From Tremella fuciformis (Eukaryota; Basidiomycota; Tremellomycetes; Tremellales; Tremellaceae): 64,000 nt of DNA. The position numbers were made by a program, and so were the translations under genes. Shown here one piece after another: positions 46,105 to 63,357 of the stretch (positions within the stretch are counted from its first letter, which is position 1; each line of letters starts with the position of its first letter). Under the pieces are notes generated by a model, which did not search any database, had not been told where the DNA came from, and saw nothing but the letters and a program-made list of their open reading frames with translations. The DNA lies in assembly GCA_032768795.1 (NCBI GenBank), contig CP136496.1, forward strand, positions 1 to 64,000, in the 5' to 3' direction.

Positions 46105-47990
46105 ATGGAACCCGAAACGGAGAAGAACCAGGTGGACGACCAGACCCAAAACGCCAAAGACGACACGCTGCTCGTCGTCGAAAACTTTGAAGACGACTCG
46201 GAGCTGGATGTGGCGGGTCGTTTCCTAGCCGAGATCGCAGCAAGCGCCGATGCTGAAGAACTGCTTCGCCCCGCCACAAAGGAAGAGGAGGGCGCTGTGG
46301 TGCGCCGCATCGACCTGGCAGTCGTGCCGCTGCTCTTGGCGGGACAAATGTGACCAACCTTCTGAAGTCCTGACCCCCGCTTACTTGACAGGATGGGAGG
46401 GACCGACAAAGTTGCCATTGCCACCGCCGCGGTGATGGGACTGAAGACCGACTTGAAGCTCACGACCAACCAGTACGCCTGTGAGTACAGCCAAGGACCC
46501 GCTACCAATGACTTATGACAGGGGCAAACTCGATCGTCTACTTTGGCCAGCTCGCCCTTCTCTTTCCCTGCCTGTTCATGATGCAGAGGTTTCCAGCGGG
46601 ATGGGTCTTTTCTGGCTGTGTGCTCGTGTGGGGTGAGTGAAGCCCGCTTCTTCCGCACTCACCCCAGGAATTGTCTCGCTAGCCACCGTCGCGTGCAAGA
46701 ACTACTCTGGCCTCTTTGCCTGCCGCTTCCTGCTCGGCTTCTTCGAATCGATTGCCGTCCCAGGGGCCTCTCTCATCATCGGTCAATTCTACACCAGATC
46801 AGAAATGACCTTGCGAATGGCAATCATCTACAACACGTTTTCTTCCGTCACCAACGGCTTCATATCTTGTAAGTGACTTTACCCCGACTTGGCTCACCGC
46901 AGACGGGTGCTCTTTCTCAAAGCTCCACACACTCCACCCCTGGCAGCTACTCTTCCTCATCATCGGGCTCATGTCGGTGGTCCTCAGCGTGCTCATGTTC
47001 ATCTTCCTTCCTAATTCTCCAACGACCGCTCTCTGGCTGAACCGACGACAACGTGTCATCGCCGTCAACCGTCTCAAGGATAATCGCACCGGCACAAAGA
47101 ACCAAAGATTCAAGTTCAAGCAGCTTAAAGAGGCGCTCATCGACCCCAAAACCTGGCTGTGTTTTTTGATCAATATCGGCCTCAACATTCCCAGTAAGCC
47201 TTTCACGTAGTCTCCGGCTGACCGCCAGACGGCGGCATCAACTCATTTGGAAGTATCATTGTAAACCAGCTCGGTTTTGTAAGTGACCACGACCTGTCCA
47301 ATGCTGACCATAGAATACCCAGATCACGGCTCTCTTGTCCGTCCCCAAGGGCGTGATCAACTGGATGTCCTCACTTATCCTCGCCTTCGTCGTGTCCAAA
47401 GGCAAGTCGTCATCTGCCGCTCGCCGCTAATTGCAGTCCGCATGAGACTGATCCCCACCTTCCTCTGGACCTTGATTCCGTTCGCGGCAACCATCGTGCT
47501 GTCCACAGTTCCCCGCAAAAACGGTAAGCCTTTCAGTATCACCCTCGCTGATGTATAGTCGGTGCGAGTCTCACGAGCATCTACCTAGTCAACACTTATT
47601 GGGCGCCCTATGTCTCCATCATGACCCTCGTCAACGCCAATACCGCCGGATACACCAAAAAGACCATCTCGTACGGTATATGCTTCATCGGCTACCTGGT
47701 CGGCAACCTCGTCGGTCCACAGACCTTCAAAGCGAAGGAAGCGCCCGAATATAAATCGGCAATCACTGCCATGCTCCTGTCATACTCCTTAGTCCTGGCT
47801 GTGAGTGTTCGCACCTGGTACACGCTGACAACAGCTCATGGTCGTCTACTACTTTTATATGCGCTGGCTGGTGAGAAGAAAGGCGGCCTATCTCGAGTCT
47901 CACCCGGAGGAGGCGCAAGCACACGATCTGATGGATGAGTGGCATGATCGGACCGACTTTGAGGATGTCCGGTTCCAGTATGTCTACTGA
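46105..47990 (+). CDS. MFS anion:cation symporter (Dal5-like)
   Basis: A long acidic N-terminal tail (MEPETEKNQVDDQTQNAKDD, ATG 46105) precedes VVRRIDLAVVPLLLAGQM. After small introns come GTDKVAIATAAVMG, FPCLFMMQRFPAGWVFSG, GLFACRFLLGFFESIAVPGA, FLIIGLMSVVLSVLMFIFLP, NSPTTALWLNRRQR (the loop after helix 6), SIYLVNTYWAPYVSIMTLVN, TKKTISYGICFIGYLVGNLV and GPQTFKAKEAPEYK. The tail ends FEDVRFQYVY at 47990. These are the standard Dal5/allantoate permease segments. The related partial gene at the right edge shares the NTYWAPY and GYxVGxLVGPQ segments, so they are paralogues. It lies about 470 bp before the first sulfatase. Confidence 0.87.
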
Positions 47991-48455
47991 GCACTTGGTG
48001 GGGTTGTCTGCGAGTCGTGCGGACGATAGGTAGTTGTTCTTTGCAGACGATTTGTTGTGGGGTGGGGTGGGTAGGACCCCCGGGGGGCGGAGAGGGTGGG
48101 CGGGAGGGCGCCGATATAGTGTGATTCTGTCTGTTGATATGAACAGCATGCGTCAGCTGCCGACCTTCTGCAGTCCCCGTTGAGAAGGCTTCGAGTGTAC
48201 AACATGGATGGGCAGATGCGGAGGGAGGAACTGGCTTCGCAAGCGATGTCCAAACCGTGACTGAGCCGGACTTGCTATACCTGTTCGGCTTCATCTGTTT
48301 TTACCACCGAATGCCTTCGAGTACGGCCTTCTCCGCCATAGAGCATCGAACCCTGGGGAGACGCACCCGCGATCACGGAATGGGCTTCTGCAAGCAGACC
48401 CGATTCATGCTATAAGCCAGGACGCGATGCCACCCGTCCATCAGAGACATACGCC
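47991..48455. other. Intergenic, permease to sulfatase
   Basis: This is the 3' flank of the permease plus the promoter of the sulfatase; it includes a G-rich strand segment at about 48055-48105. I find no gene. Confidence 0.5.
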
Positions 48456-50594
<2,139 letters not shown>

Positions 50595-50754
50595 CATTAG
50601 ATGCAATCATCTGCATACGTCTTGAAGCAGCTTTACGCGCTTCCTCGCACCGGCCAAGTGCCTCCTTCCCCCTCGTTGGGCCATGATGGAAATACTGGCT
50701 GGAAGGTCGACGCTTGCAGCAGCTGTTGTAGCTATGATCAGCTCGAGTCTAGTC

Positions 50755-53354
50755 TCAACCCCTTACCAGATCTGGGGAGTTCAAATCAAAGGAGAAATCC
50801 GATTCTCCCTGTACAACTGGCTGGGTCGTCGGCGTGTCGAAAGCCGTAGCGATTTGACCCAGGTCCGCCCAGTCCGGGTTGATCGACGGGACAGCCTGGT
50901 CGTCTGATCGATGACGGCCCAGTCGCACCAATCGCGTTCTCCAGCCAACAAGACCAAGGTAATCGTCCGAAGTGCCAGGAGCCTGCACTGGTGACTGATA
51001 GGTCACAATCCCGTCGAGCCCTTGAGTCCGATGCGAGGCGAGCTTGTTCTTGACCTGAACTCTGAGGCGCTGGAGCCACTCCACATTCTTCCTGACCGAG
51101 CGGCGCGGGACAGTCCTGGCGAGAGTCTGAAAAAGATCAATGACGCTGTCAAGCTGGATCTGCGCGAGGTCCACGAGGGGGTTGTTTGGCGACATAATGC
51201 AGACGGTTGCCATACAAACTGCTGCTGAAAAGGCGTGTGTCTCCCGCGTCAGCAAGGCTCTCAGGCCCGACTCACCCAGAAAAACCAGTGCCGAGTGGAC
51301 ACGAGCGGAAAGAGGGCCTGCAGATTTCGAAGCACCTCGATGAGCATCTGCCGTTAGCCGTATTTCGAACAAGGAACAAGGACTCACACTACTCCGCTCG
51401 ACCAGGGCGAGATATGCATCGGCGTAAGGGGACCCCGTGGGATCATCGGGATTGTCCTGAAGCGCTCTGACAAAGTACGGACGAAGCAGGACGAAGATGG
51501 TACCACATGTGTCCACACAGAGAGAAAATTGCTGCCTTTAGCCATTGATCAATTTGCCTTACTCACCTGAAGGGTCAATCGCAGGTGCCGCCGGCTGGGC
51601 TCGGTGCTGGCCGCTTCGGCGGCTTCTGCTGTCGGGTACCGCGACACCATCACCTTCAGAGCGGCTCGACACCGCAGATGAGGGGCGAGCTGCTCTTCAA
51701 AATGGCATCTGGTAATCAGAATACCCCTTTACCAAAACTTACATCGCCCTCCATATTTCGGTGACTCTGCTATATTCCAGGCTCTTCAGGCGAAGCGACG
51801 CGTCCAGAGCATCGTACGTGAGAACCGATAACTTGCAACGAGCCAGGTCGAAACCGCCCTGGGACAGCTCCGCGTCTCGAACAAACTCGAGGGGCATCTC
51901 GGTGTCGACATAGGCGGGGGACAACGACGGCGGGCGCCCCCAGTTTCGTGACAGGTAGATCTCGGCCGTGTAGATGTCCCAGAAAATGCGCCGCCGTCGG
52001 TCCAGGTCATGCGGGGGTAGTTGCCAGCTCTGGCCGTCCCGGTGCAGACCCATCGCAAGACTGATCCGCGAAGCAATCCCCCTGATCTGCCACGCAAGAT
52101 CCCAGCTCGCCTTGGTTGTGGAGTAACTGTCGATGAGCGACGTGCGTATGGGAACGAGACCTACGCGGCAAAACGACCCAAGATCGCGAGCACTTGACAT
52201 ATGGTGAGAGTGTTGTGTACTAGGAACTGTGCTGCAGAGAGACACCGTTGACTCAGTTGAAAGTAGTGCATTGCTGAGGAGTCGTCAGACGGCAACTCCA
52301 TGTTGACCAGCGTTCCCAGGGCAAGAAGAGCGAAGACGAGGCTATGTTCTTGTAAAGCTTGGCTTGTGGCCGCTTGTCCCGTCGGCGGGTTGTCATGTCC
52401 TAGCTTCGATAGAATGTTGTCCACCTCGGGCGGAACGACTGGACTCGAGTTCCACGCGCAGAGCCGAAAGTAGCAGTCAACTAGCATCCTGATCTCATCG
52501 AAAGGAGGCAACTCTGCTCTCGCCTGGTCGACTGTGAACCCGTCACTTGCTAACGGAAACATGAGGACCGCCCAAGGATCCTCTTGCAACGGTTCGGGCG
52601 ATGCGCCTCTAGACAAGGACGGAGGGCGTGTCTCTGACGTCTTCACATCAGCCTTGACTCATGATATGTAGCTCACTTCTGCCGTCCACTGCGGATTTGC
52701 GGATGGGCCGATGAGCTTGGATCGCCCGCCTGTGCCAATGATGAGAGTGCCCGGATCCGCCAGGCGCCTGTCCTCTGGAAGTCCGCCTGCCACTACCGTA
52801 GTGTCTGGTGCATTTGTGGTGCTTGACGACAGGAGTGCGCCCGGGACCGCATCCGCATTTCCACCCGAAGCCTCGACACTTGCAGCTGGCGGCACTTCTC
52901 TGGCCAGTGGTCCGGCACTCTCACTCATGACCGAGCTCGACGCGCGGAGTTGGTCCTCCAGTTCGTGTACACGGCGCGCTAGCCGGTCGCTCTGCTGGAT
53001 CCTTGATTTCAGCTGGTGACAAACAAGACTTCTGAAAATCACATCTCCTTGAGGCTTCCAATCGTCCCTCCCGGACACTGGTCTCCGCATCCTCTTTTGA
53101 CACATGACTGACACGGGACTTTGGTCAGTCATGTACATTTGCATTCACTCATCTCACACTGTCTGTCACACTTGATCTGCGCGAGTCAGTGGACATTCTC
53201 GTGACGGGCCTACCTTGAGTCTTCTACATTCTGCCAACTATCAGCGATCGCGGCGCGCCTGACAGGGACACGGACACTGACCGGCGCAGTTGCCACCCGT
53301 CTTGGGACGCTTGACCGGTTTCGACTCGTCTCCAGTGCCGCGCTTTCGGTCCAT
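50755..53354 (-). CDS. Zn2Cys6 transcription factor between the two sulfatases
   Basis: The start is MDRKRGTGDESKPVKRPKTG (ATG 53354), a basic nuclear-localisation-like segment. Four small introns then assemble the zinc cluster C23AEC26RRLKIKC33DRQFPC39QSC42VKRGCGDQC51, spacing C-x2-C-x6-C-x5-C-x2-C-x8-C. A coiled coil follows (IQQSDRLARRVHELEDQL). The regulatory domain is clear in CYFRLCAWNSSPVVPPEVD, RGIASRISLAMGLHRDG, DLDRRRRIFWDIYTAEIYLS and GRPPSLSPAYVDTEMP. The C-terminal exon ends DFSFDLNSPDLVRG (stop at 50755). Its place between paired sulfatases suggests it controls them, which is inference. Confidence 0.88.
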
Positions 53355-53668
53355 GGCGACAAAGCACAAAAACAGCGGGATGGCGGCAAAGCCGATGGTA
53401 ATAACCAATCGCCCCCTACGATGCTCCGCGATCACGGCGTACTTGTTTTCCCGCCTATCTCCGCTGTCAACACGTTCGAGGCAGGTGGGGACCCTTGTGC
53501 GGGGGCGGGGGAGGATGTGGGTGACCCCGCGATCGCGCAAATGACGCTATGACACGTCGAAGCGTGCGTTCGAGATCCAGAAAAGCATTGCCAATAACCC
53601 GATGTACATAAAGTGAGGGGTCCTCCCGAACCACAACGTTCTTCCTCTTCACCCATCTCACCATCATC

Positions 53669-55550
53669 ATGCCCGGCCTATTCTCTCATTGGAAGACATT
53701 GACACCTTATGTCACGTTCTGCTGCATCGTCTTCCTGCAGGGAGCCATCCTGTTCGGCATGTAAGCTCCCTCCCTGTACACACAGCGGGGCTGATCCCAG
53801 TGACACCGGATCTTTCGGCTCACTGCAAGCTCTGCCATCGTTTCTGAACCAGTTTGGTGTCAGAAATGCCAAAGGCGTCATGGCACTCCCCACCAAGCGG
53901 CAGTCGCTCATGAACTCGAGTGAGTCCAACTCCTTACGACACCATCTGACCTCAAGTCCCCTGGATCGGCAAGCTCTTCGGCTGTATGCTGGTCGAGCCT
54001 ATGATCGAACGCCTCGGCTACAAAAAGTCGATGTATGTTGTCGCGGTGTGCCAGATTGTCTCCTTGATCAGTAAGTTCCGGTGGCAAATTAGGTCTGACG
54101 TGCAGTCGAGATGACCTCGAAAAACTGGATCCAGTTCACCATCGGGCGCAACTTTGCCTACATGACTGTCGGTCTCGTCGAAAACGTCGTCCCGTCGTAC
54201 TGTGCTGAGATTGCCCCGGCGGCAGCTCGCGGTTTACTCGCCGGATCCATCACCTTCATCGTGAGTCTCCCCTTTTGTCATCAACTTACGCCAGGTCGCT
54301 CTCGGTAACCTCTGGGGCGCGGGTATGAGCCGTGCGTTTGCCACCGAGACCCGAAACCTCGGATGGATCATCCCTTGCGCCATGCAGCTCATTCCCGCTG
54401 TTGGAATGCTCATCTTTGTCCCGTTCACCATCGGTAGGTCATTAAGGTCTGGAGGCTCGTCTCTGACGAGGTAGAATCGCCGCGATGGCTCGTCCTACAC
54501 GGCAAGAAAGAGAAAGCACTTCACAACTTGGACAAGATTCGCAAAGCCACCGATGTCGACAGTGGGTACACGATGGCAGAGATCGAGGCGATTGAGATGG
54601 CCATCATCGACGGCAGCGCCATGGACCAAGGATCCTGGCTCGACCTCTTCCGCGGCAACTACCTGAGACGGTCTTGGATCGCTGGGACGCTCTTTGTCTT
54701 CCAGCAGATGAACGGCAACCAGTTTGTCAACTCTTACGGGGCATCGTACGTATGGATCATTCCGGTAGTCGTTCGCTCATTGCAGTTTCTACAAGCAGCA
54801 AGGCCTCGGAGCCAACTCGTTCACCTACTCGACTTTGGGTCAGATGTCCACGGTGATTGGATGTGCCGTTGGCATCGCCTTCACCGACCGGGTCGGTCGT
54901 CGTCCTTTCATGATCGGTGGCGGCTTCTTCACGGCTCTATTCCTGTTCCTCGCTGCCGGTCTCGGAACGCTCAAACATAAGACATTTGCCAGTATCCACG
55001 CAATGGTTGCCTTTTTCATCCTGATTGGCGTGACCACCAAGATCTCAGCCTCAAACAACGCCTTCCTCATTGGCGCCGAGATCGGGGGAGTCAAGATGCG
55101 CAAAAAGACCATGGCGTTTGGCACGATGTGCGATGTGCTCGCAGCTTTCCTTGTTACTTTCTGCACACCCTATCTCCTAGCCAATCCCGGTCCCAACCTT
55201 GGACCCAAAATCGGCTTCATCTTTGGCAGTGCCGCCTTCCTCTCCTTCCTGTTTGGTATCTTCTTCACGCCAGAGCTCGCGGTGAGTCCACTGCTGAATA
55301 GCGCGTATCGTCTGAGATGCAGGGCCGTTCCCTTGAAGAGGTCGACGAGCTGTTCGAAGCCGGCCTGAGGGCTTGGCAGTTCAAGGGCTACGAGACGCAC
55401 GGCGTTGGTCACAGACTAACCGCTCTCGAGGCGCACAAGGCCGAAGTTGAGGTCGAGGGCAAGGTAAGCCCGGCAAATCGTGAGAGCCATCAGTTGAACA
55501 GACAGCTGCCAACTTCCCATGTCGAGGACACGAAGGAGGTTCAGGCCTAG
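53669..55550 (+). CDS. MFS sugar porter, hexose/alpha-glucoside-like
   Basis: The gene starts MPGLFSHWKTLTPYVTFCCI (ATG 53669) and has about six small introns. Landmarks: FLQGAILFGMDTGSFGSLQALP (helix 1), LVEPMIERLGYKKSMYV, FTIGRNFAYMTVGLVENVVPSYCAEIAP, ESPRWLVLHGKKEKALHNL, FVFQQMNGNQFVNSYG (QQ-x-x-G-x-N in helix 7), AFTDRVGRRPFMIGGG, and FFTPELAGRSLEEVDELFEAGLRAWQF. This is the normal sugar-porter plan. The loop LEEVDELFEA resembles quinate/maltose-type carriers. It runs head to tail with the second sulfatase, 325 bp upstream of it. Confidence 0.9.
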
Positions 55551-55874
55551 TGGCATCTTGGAGAAGGTTGCAGATATGTACTGGGAAGTGAGACTCCAGA
55601 ATGCATCCGCTGTCTGCGTCATTGGAAGGATTCTGCGTGGGTCGTGGTTTAGGCTGTCCCGTTGGCTGTCGATGCGTAGAGCCCTTGACGCCTTGCAGTT
55701 CTCGGGGTGGCCGCGTGGGCTCGGCGCCGGACCGAGTGCCGATCCGACAGCGCGATCGCGGCCGCCGTGTCAACGGTCGTCTCGCCGCCATAACGGCCTT
55801 GGCAATTGTCACTCATGATTAGACAACACGATGCTTCTCGCTCAACAATACCATCTTCCAACTGAACACCAGCG

Positions 55875-58044
<2,170 letters not shown>

Positions 58045-58082
58045 CCCCTCCGACATGCATAGTCTAATCAATGTGACTTGTG

Positions 58083-59388
58083 TCAGACAACCAGGGGGGC
58101 CGCTCCGACCAGCTCGGCTTCCTTGTTCAACGCGTCAATCTCCTCTTGTGTCCAGGGAATCCCATTCTTCTCTCGCTCCTGCTGTCAGCAGTGACGAAAT
58201 GAATGACTCACCGCCTGGTTGTTGATCTCAATCTCTCCGGGAAAATAGATCCTATCAACGCCATGGGCGGGCTGAGCGTTGACGACCCGCTTGTAGAGAT
58301 ACGTCATTCGCTCTTTGAACTCGTCCAAAGACATAAAGAGGTCCGGTTTGATTGCGATGATCATGTGTCCCACATCCGATACCGACGATGGGTCATACGG
58401 TCCAATGACATGACCCTGTTGTCAGCTGGTTTGCTGAGCAGTGACTTACGGCAAAAGCAGAACCAGACAGAACCCCCGAAAAGATATCCATCCACACCGA
58501 AAGGGCCGAGCCTTTGGGGCTATGGTCAGCACTGCCCCACATCGTCTGCTCACCCTCCCATCGGTAGCATAACACCTTGCAGAGCTTTCTCGGGGTCGTC
58601 TGTTGGTTTGCCCTACTTGTCAGCTTCATCCCCATATCCCCATGGCATAACTCACCTCTGCGTCCAGAGCCCAGTCAAGAGGGATCTTCTCATGACGACG
58701 ATACGCTCGGTGGACCTTGCCTCGCGCGGCATTCGACGGCGCCATGTCCATAATGAAGGGTATCTGACCTGCGGCCCCCGGGGCTCCCGCCGCTATCGGG
58801 CTCACGCCCATGAGTTTCTCTCGACCGCCCCACACCGTCATCTTTGTGTCAGGACAAGCTTTGCCAGCGGAAGAACTCACCGCAGGACTCGAGTTCGTGA
58901 AGACCAAGCTCATCATGTCCTGCCGCGCGGCTTGCAGGGCATAACAGGCAGCCATCCCGTGATGGTTCGAATGCTTCACCGAAGCCATGGCAATTCCATA
59001 CGTCTTTGCTGCTTGAATACATTTGTCCATGGCAAGGGTACATGAGAGGAATCCGAAGCCTGACGTCAACTACAGATGCCGTGAGTCACTCACTGTTGTG
59101 GCCATCGACCTGAAACACTACCGGCGTCACTTCTTTGATGCTCGGCTGGCCTTTCGGGTCGAGAACTCCATTGCGGATCCGCTTCATGTAGCTCGGCATG
59201 CGATTAGCCCCTGTCATTAGCCGACTTCGGGTGCCGCCCGACTCACCATGAGTGTCGACCCCTCGCAAGTCCGCTTCCACGAGACAAGCCGCAACGATCC
59301 TCGCATTCTCTCTGGGCACTCCATTCCCGATCAGTATAGCTTCGACTAGCGTCCGAGCGTTGTCGGCTTGCACAAGAATTTTGGACAT
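58083..59388 (-). CDS. Ldh2-family (malate/L-lactate-type) NAD(P)-dependent dehydrogenase
   Basis: The ATG at 59388 opens MSKILVQADNARTLVEAILI. The family marks are LVEADLRGVDTHG near the N-terminus, GVLDPKGQPSIKEVTPVVFQVDG, LTSGFGFLSCTLAMDKCIQAA, VKHSNHHGMAACYALQAARQ (catalytic His region, SNHxG), FTNSSPAV, GREKLMGVSPIAAGAPG, FIMDMAPSNAARGKV, and a C-terminal EEIDALNKEAELVGAAPLVV. The family reduces 2-oxo acids (malate, lactate, ureidoglycolate, sulfolactate, imino acids). About seven small introns occur. The neighbours are the sulfatase (convergent) and a sugar porter (divergent, 240 bp). The substrate is not predictable. Confidence 0.88.
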
Positions 59389-59627
59389 TGTTCCACGGGA
59401 GATCACCGCGGGTCATCGCGCATTCGCGAGTTTATAGTCACGGGTCGCCTCCGCGATACGGGAAGGCACCGTTGCTTACGGCACTCCGCCGCTCGGCACC
59501 ACGCCGTCGCCGGCCCCGGTTGCCGCCCGCATTGTGAGTCGACCCCGCTTTCTCGTTGCACATATAACAGAAGATGGGGCTCCTGCCATCCCCAGATAGC
59601 CACACCTTCAACAGGTAGTTAGAAAAC

Positions 59628-61428
59628 ATGGCGGGCGCGGTCACTGGACTTGTCAACAAAAAGCTCTTGGCGAATACGCCAAAGCAGGTCATCAACTGGA
59701 AAATCCTGTTGATGGCATTTGTCCTATCTTTTAGGTGAGCAACACTGCGGGGCGACGCTGACGATGAGTGGCGGACTTCATGGGTACAACACTGCCAACA
59801 TTTCGGGCATCATGAAGATGTCCGACTTTGTCAAACAGTTCCACTTCAAGTCTTACTCGGCCTCTGAGCTGGCCAACATTCAAGGCTGGGTCACTTCGAC
59901 TCTTGTTCTTGTAAGTCCAAACCCCTTCGTCGCCGCCGACAAGTAGGGCGGCTGTGGCGGAACTCTATCCGCGTCACTCGTGACCGAAACATTCGGTCGC
60001 CGAATCGGTCTCTACGTCGCTGCCATCTTCCTGATCATTGGAAGCATCATGCAGATCGCCAATCACGGCAACATCAACCAATTTATCGGCGGCAGAGCCG
60101 TTATGGGTTTTGGCTGCGGTGTAGGCACTGTCGTCGGGCCCATGTACATATCCGAGATCTCCCCGGCGGCCATTCGCGGTGCTTTGGCCTCCATGTTCAA
60201 CATGAACATCATGACGGGTGGGTTGATGGAATCGGGCGTATCGCTAACATCAGGGGTCTGTCTCGGCTACTGGATCAATTACGGCTCCTTGCTGCACATT
60301 GCGGACTCCAATGTAAGCAGCGGTATTCGAGCGAGCTGACAATAGCCATGGCAATGGCGCTGCCCTCTGGTGCTGCAAATGCTTCCCGCCGTCGTTCTCT
60401 GCGTCGGGCTCCCTTTCATCCCCGAATCGCCCCGTTGGTACGTCCTCAAAGGTAAAGACGACAAGGCGATACATGCCTACGAGCGCCTGACTACTCTACC
60501 TGGTAATCACGAGTACATCGAGGGAGAGATGGCCAGTCTCCGAGTTCATGCCGTTCGCGACGAGAATGGGCGATTAGCAATCGACTCGATGTCCTACCTG
60601 GAGCTCTACCGCGTTCTGCTTCACGACAAGACCATGCGCCGCCGTCTGGTCCTCGTTTTCCTCTTCCAGGGTGAGTCAATGCCACCAAGCTGATGCTGAC
60701 TCGCAGTGTTCTTCAACTTTTCCGGGGGCAACTCGATCACCTACTACCAATCCAACATCCTCACCTCCATCGGGCTTGTTGGGACCCGCACTGGGGCTCT
60801 CTTCTCGTCATTGTACGGTCTGTCAAAGGTCATCTCCATCATCATCTATGCCGGCTTTGTGGTCGACCGGTTCGGTCGTCGCACGGCTCTCTTCATCGGC
60901 GGGGCAGTTGACATTGCCTGTCTCATCTACGTCGCGGCCTATCTCGGAACAGCAAAGACATCGGGATCCACCGGGGCCGCGGGATGGGTGGCGGTCGTTG
61001 CCCTATGCCTCTTCGCCATCGGCTATGCCCAAGGCTGGGGGACTGCACCTTTCGGCATCAACGCCGAAGTCTTCCCCACCCGCGTCCGAGGCAAGCTGGT
61101 CTCGATCATGTTCTTCGTTCAATACATGGTCAACTTTGGTCTTGCCCGGGGCTTCCCCAACATGGTCATCACCATGAAGCCCTGGGGACCGTTTGCGTTG
61201 TTCGCAGCTGTCACCACTGCTGGTACGGTCTACGCCTACTTTGCTTTGCCTGAGACAAAGGGTCAGAATATCGAGCTTATGGAGCAACTCTTTGAGCGGA
61301 GCTGGTATCTCAATGGGGTGGTCAAACATGACCTACACCCTGTGCACCCAGTGGAGGAGGTCGAGTTAGGACGAGCTACCGAGAAGAAGGAAATTGAAGA
61401 GAACGAGGTAGCGTCGCTCCATCCGTAA
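59628..61428 (+). CDS. MFS sugar porter, second copy
   Basis: The gene starts MAGAVTGLVNKKLLANTPKQ (ATG 59628) and ends at 61428, with about five small introns. Landmarks: LHGYNTANISGIMKM after helix 1, LVTETFGRRIGLYVAAIFLIIGS, GRAVMGFGCGVGTVVGPMYISEISP, FIPESPRWYVLKGKDDKAI, FFNFSGGNSITYYQSNIL (helix 7), VVDRFGRRTALFIGGA, GYAQGWGTAPFGINAEVFPTRVRG, and FALPETKGQNIELMEQLFE. The duplicated D/E-x-x-G-R-R motifs and the PESPR and PETKG motifs define the sugar-porter family. It is only distantly like the porter at 53669, so this is not a recent duplicate. Confidence 0.9.
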
Positions 61429-61542
61429 GGGAGCCGAGTGGGAAAGTAGGGTAGACCGTCATCATCCCACCAGCGTGTGGAGTCCATGCTGCGTATTGAT
61501 GCATGGGAAATGGTCCCGACATTTGCGCAAGGTAGCCTCCGT

Positions 61543-61606
61543 GCGCACACACAGACGCTCACACACACATACACACACACACACACATACACATATACAC
61601 ACACTT
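61543..61606. repeat. (CA)n microsatellite
   Basis: An interrupted CA/TA dinucleotide run lies in the 3' flank of the sugar porter gene, between convergent genes. Confidence 0.9.
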
Positions 61607-61812
61607 CTGGGCGCGGCTACACACGTACACCCTGACACACATTCCCATGCACGTGCACGGGACGCGCGCCCACCGGCCGAAGATTGAGACGCCCGCACGG
61701 ACCCTTGCCTTCATGCGCGGTGCGCGGACGGACGGCAGGCTCCCGCAATTGACAGCCCAAAGGGAGATCAGGGCTACACGGCGTTGCATGATGCGTTTTG
61801 CATATTCGTACT

Positions 61813-63093
61813 CTAGAGCCACAGCACGGCTGTCGGTCTACGGAAGCCAACCGCATGATGCTGTGCCAAGACATGGAGGTCCCCCGTCTTCACATCTCTC
61901 TCGAACACTACGAGCCTGCGGTCAGGACCATCTCTGATTACCACTTACAGGTTAGTCTCCTGGTTTGCGACTGCCAAAAACAGCTCTTGCTTTGGGTCGA
62001 ACTGCATGCCCCTCGGCCAAGTTCCAAGTGTAGACACGAATCGGATCGACGCGGGGACAGGGCTGAGAGATGTATCATCAATGTCCATGATGGCGATCCC
62101 GTCGTTTGCGCCATTGGGGCTGTTACGATAGGTAGCATCTGTAGTCAACGAACCGTCCGGCAGAGTGAATTGTCTCACAGAGCTGTCTGCCGTCACGGGG
62201 GATCAAGATTTCTGGGTGTCAGCTCTAGCGAGACACTCCCTGCTCACCCGCCCCCTGCATCCCCCGAGAACCATCTGGGCGATTGAAGCCAGGGTTTCTA
62301 AGATTGATCAGATGGGGCGGCAGTACTGAGATCTCATCTCCCATGGCGACCAGCGACCCGTCCTTCTGATCAATGCTAAAGCTTGATATGCTCAGACCAA
62401 TTTCATTGATCGTGTAGAGTGCTCGACCCGAAGGGTGGATCGCCAGATGCCGAGGTCCTGTACAAGGTGCCGTTGGGTATGAGCCGCGAAGTTCCAGCTC
62501 TCCTGCTGACGAGAGATGATGCAGATGAACACTAGGGTGAGCCCGAGCCCATGTGAGCGGACCCACCAGTCGAGACCCATATCCGCTACGTACACCCAAG
62601 GCCGCAGGGGATGTTGGTAAACGCCATGCGGATGTGGTGCATACTGCAACGGAGGATAGCCACCTTGACCCGCGTACGTGACGCTGGACAAGGGCGTGCC
62701 GGATGCTGACTCTTTGATACGGAACGACCGCGTCTGACCTGCCCCGTAATCCACCGCTAGAAAGATCGAGTGATCGTTGGCGAAGACTCCATGCACTATG
62801 CGCGTCCAATCCGGTGTCGTCACGACCGTGTTCAGTTGCCACTCCTGGATAGAGCCATCACTATTTGTGACAGCGCGATAGCTACGGAGCTCTGGATTGT
62901 TGACGACCAACACTGTGTCGGGATCCGGCCCCTTGGCGATCCAGGTCGGTCCCTGCCCGGCCGGGAGCGAGGGCAACTCGAGAATGCTCGTGGATTGTTC
63001 CCCAGTCGTCAAGACGGTCGCGCCAATCTTAGACTGATCCTTGTATGTTCCCCATAGCAGAGTGTGGATCATGCTCGATGCTTCCGGGGGCAA
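61813..63093 (-). CDS. Lactonase, seven-bladed beta-propeller (6-phosphogluconolactonase-like)
   Basis: The start is MPPEASSMIHTLLWGTYKDQ (ATG 63093; a second ATG at 63072 would give MIHTLLWGTY, close to the family start). Propeller blades appear as VVNNPELRSYRAV, FANDHSIFLAVDYGAGQTRSF, QYAPHPHGVYQHPLRPWVYV (PHxHG motif), ADMGLD, TGPRHLAIHPSGRALYTINE (GPRH), FVSTLGTWPRGMQFDPKQEL, and VVFERDVKTGDLHVLAQHHA. The stop at 61813 is after AVLWL. About three small introns occur. Family members open sugar lactones such as gluconolactone or muconolactone. It fits with the aldonate-type dehydratase at 25.9 kb, though they are 35 kb apart. Confidence 0.88.
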
Positions 63094-63357
63094 TCATACG
63101 TCACAGCGATGTTTTGACCACTCATCAAGACGCGATGACATACATACGGGAAGGTGCCGCAAGATGACGGGAGGCTTCCGTTTGGTCCCGACTGAAACGA
63201 ATGGACAATTCCTGTTGCATTTCACGATAGCGGCGTTATAGCTCCATCCAGCTCACAAGCAGAAGGTCTACAAAAGCGGCTCCTCTTGTGCTCCTCTTCT
63301 CTCCGCCCCGCCCCCCTTCCTTCCTCCGTTTCCCCCCTTCACGCCAATTCCCCCTTA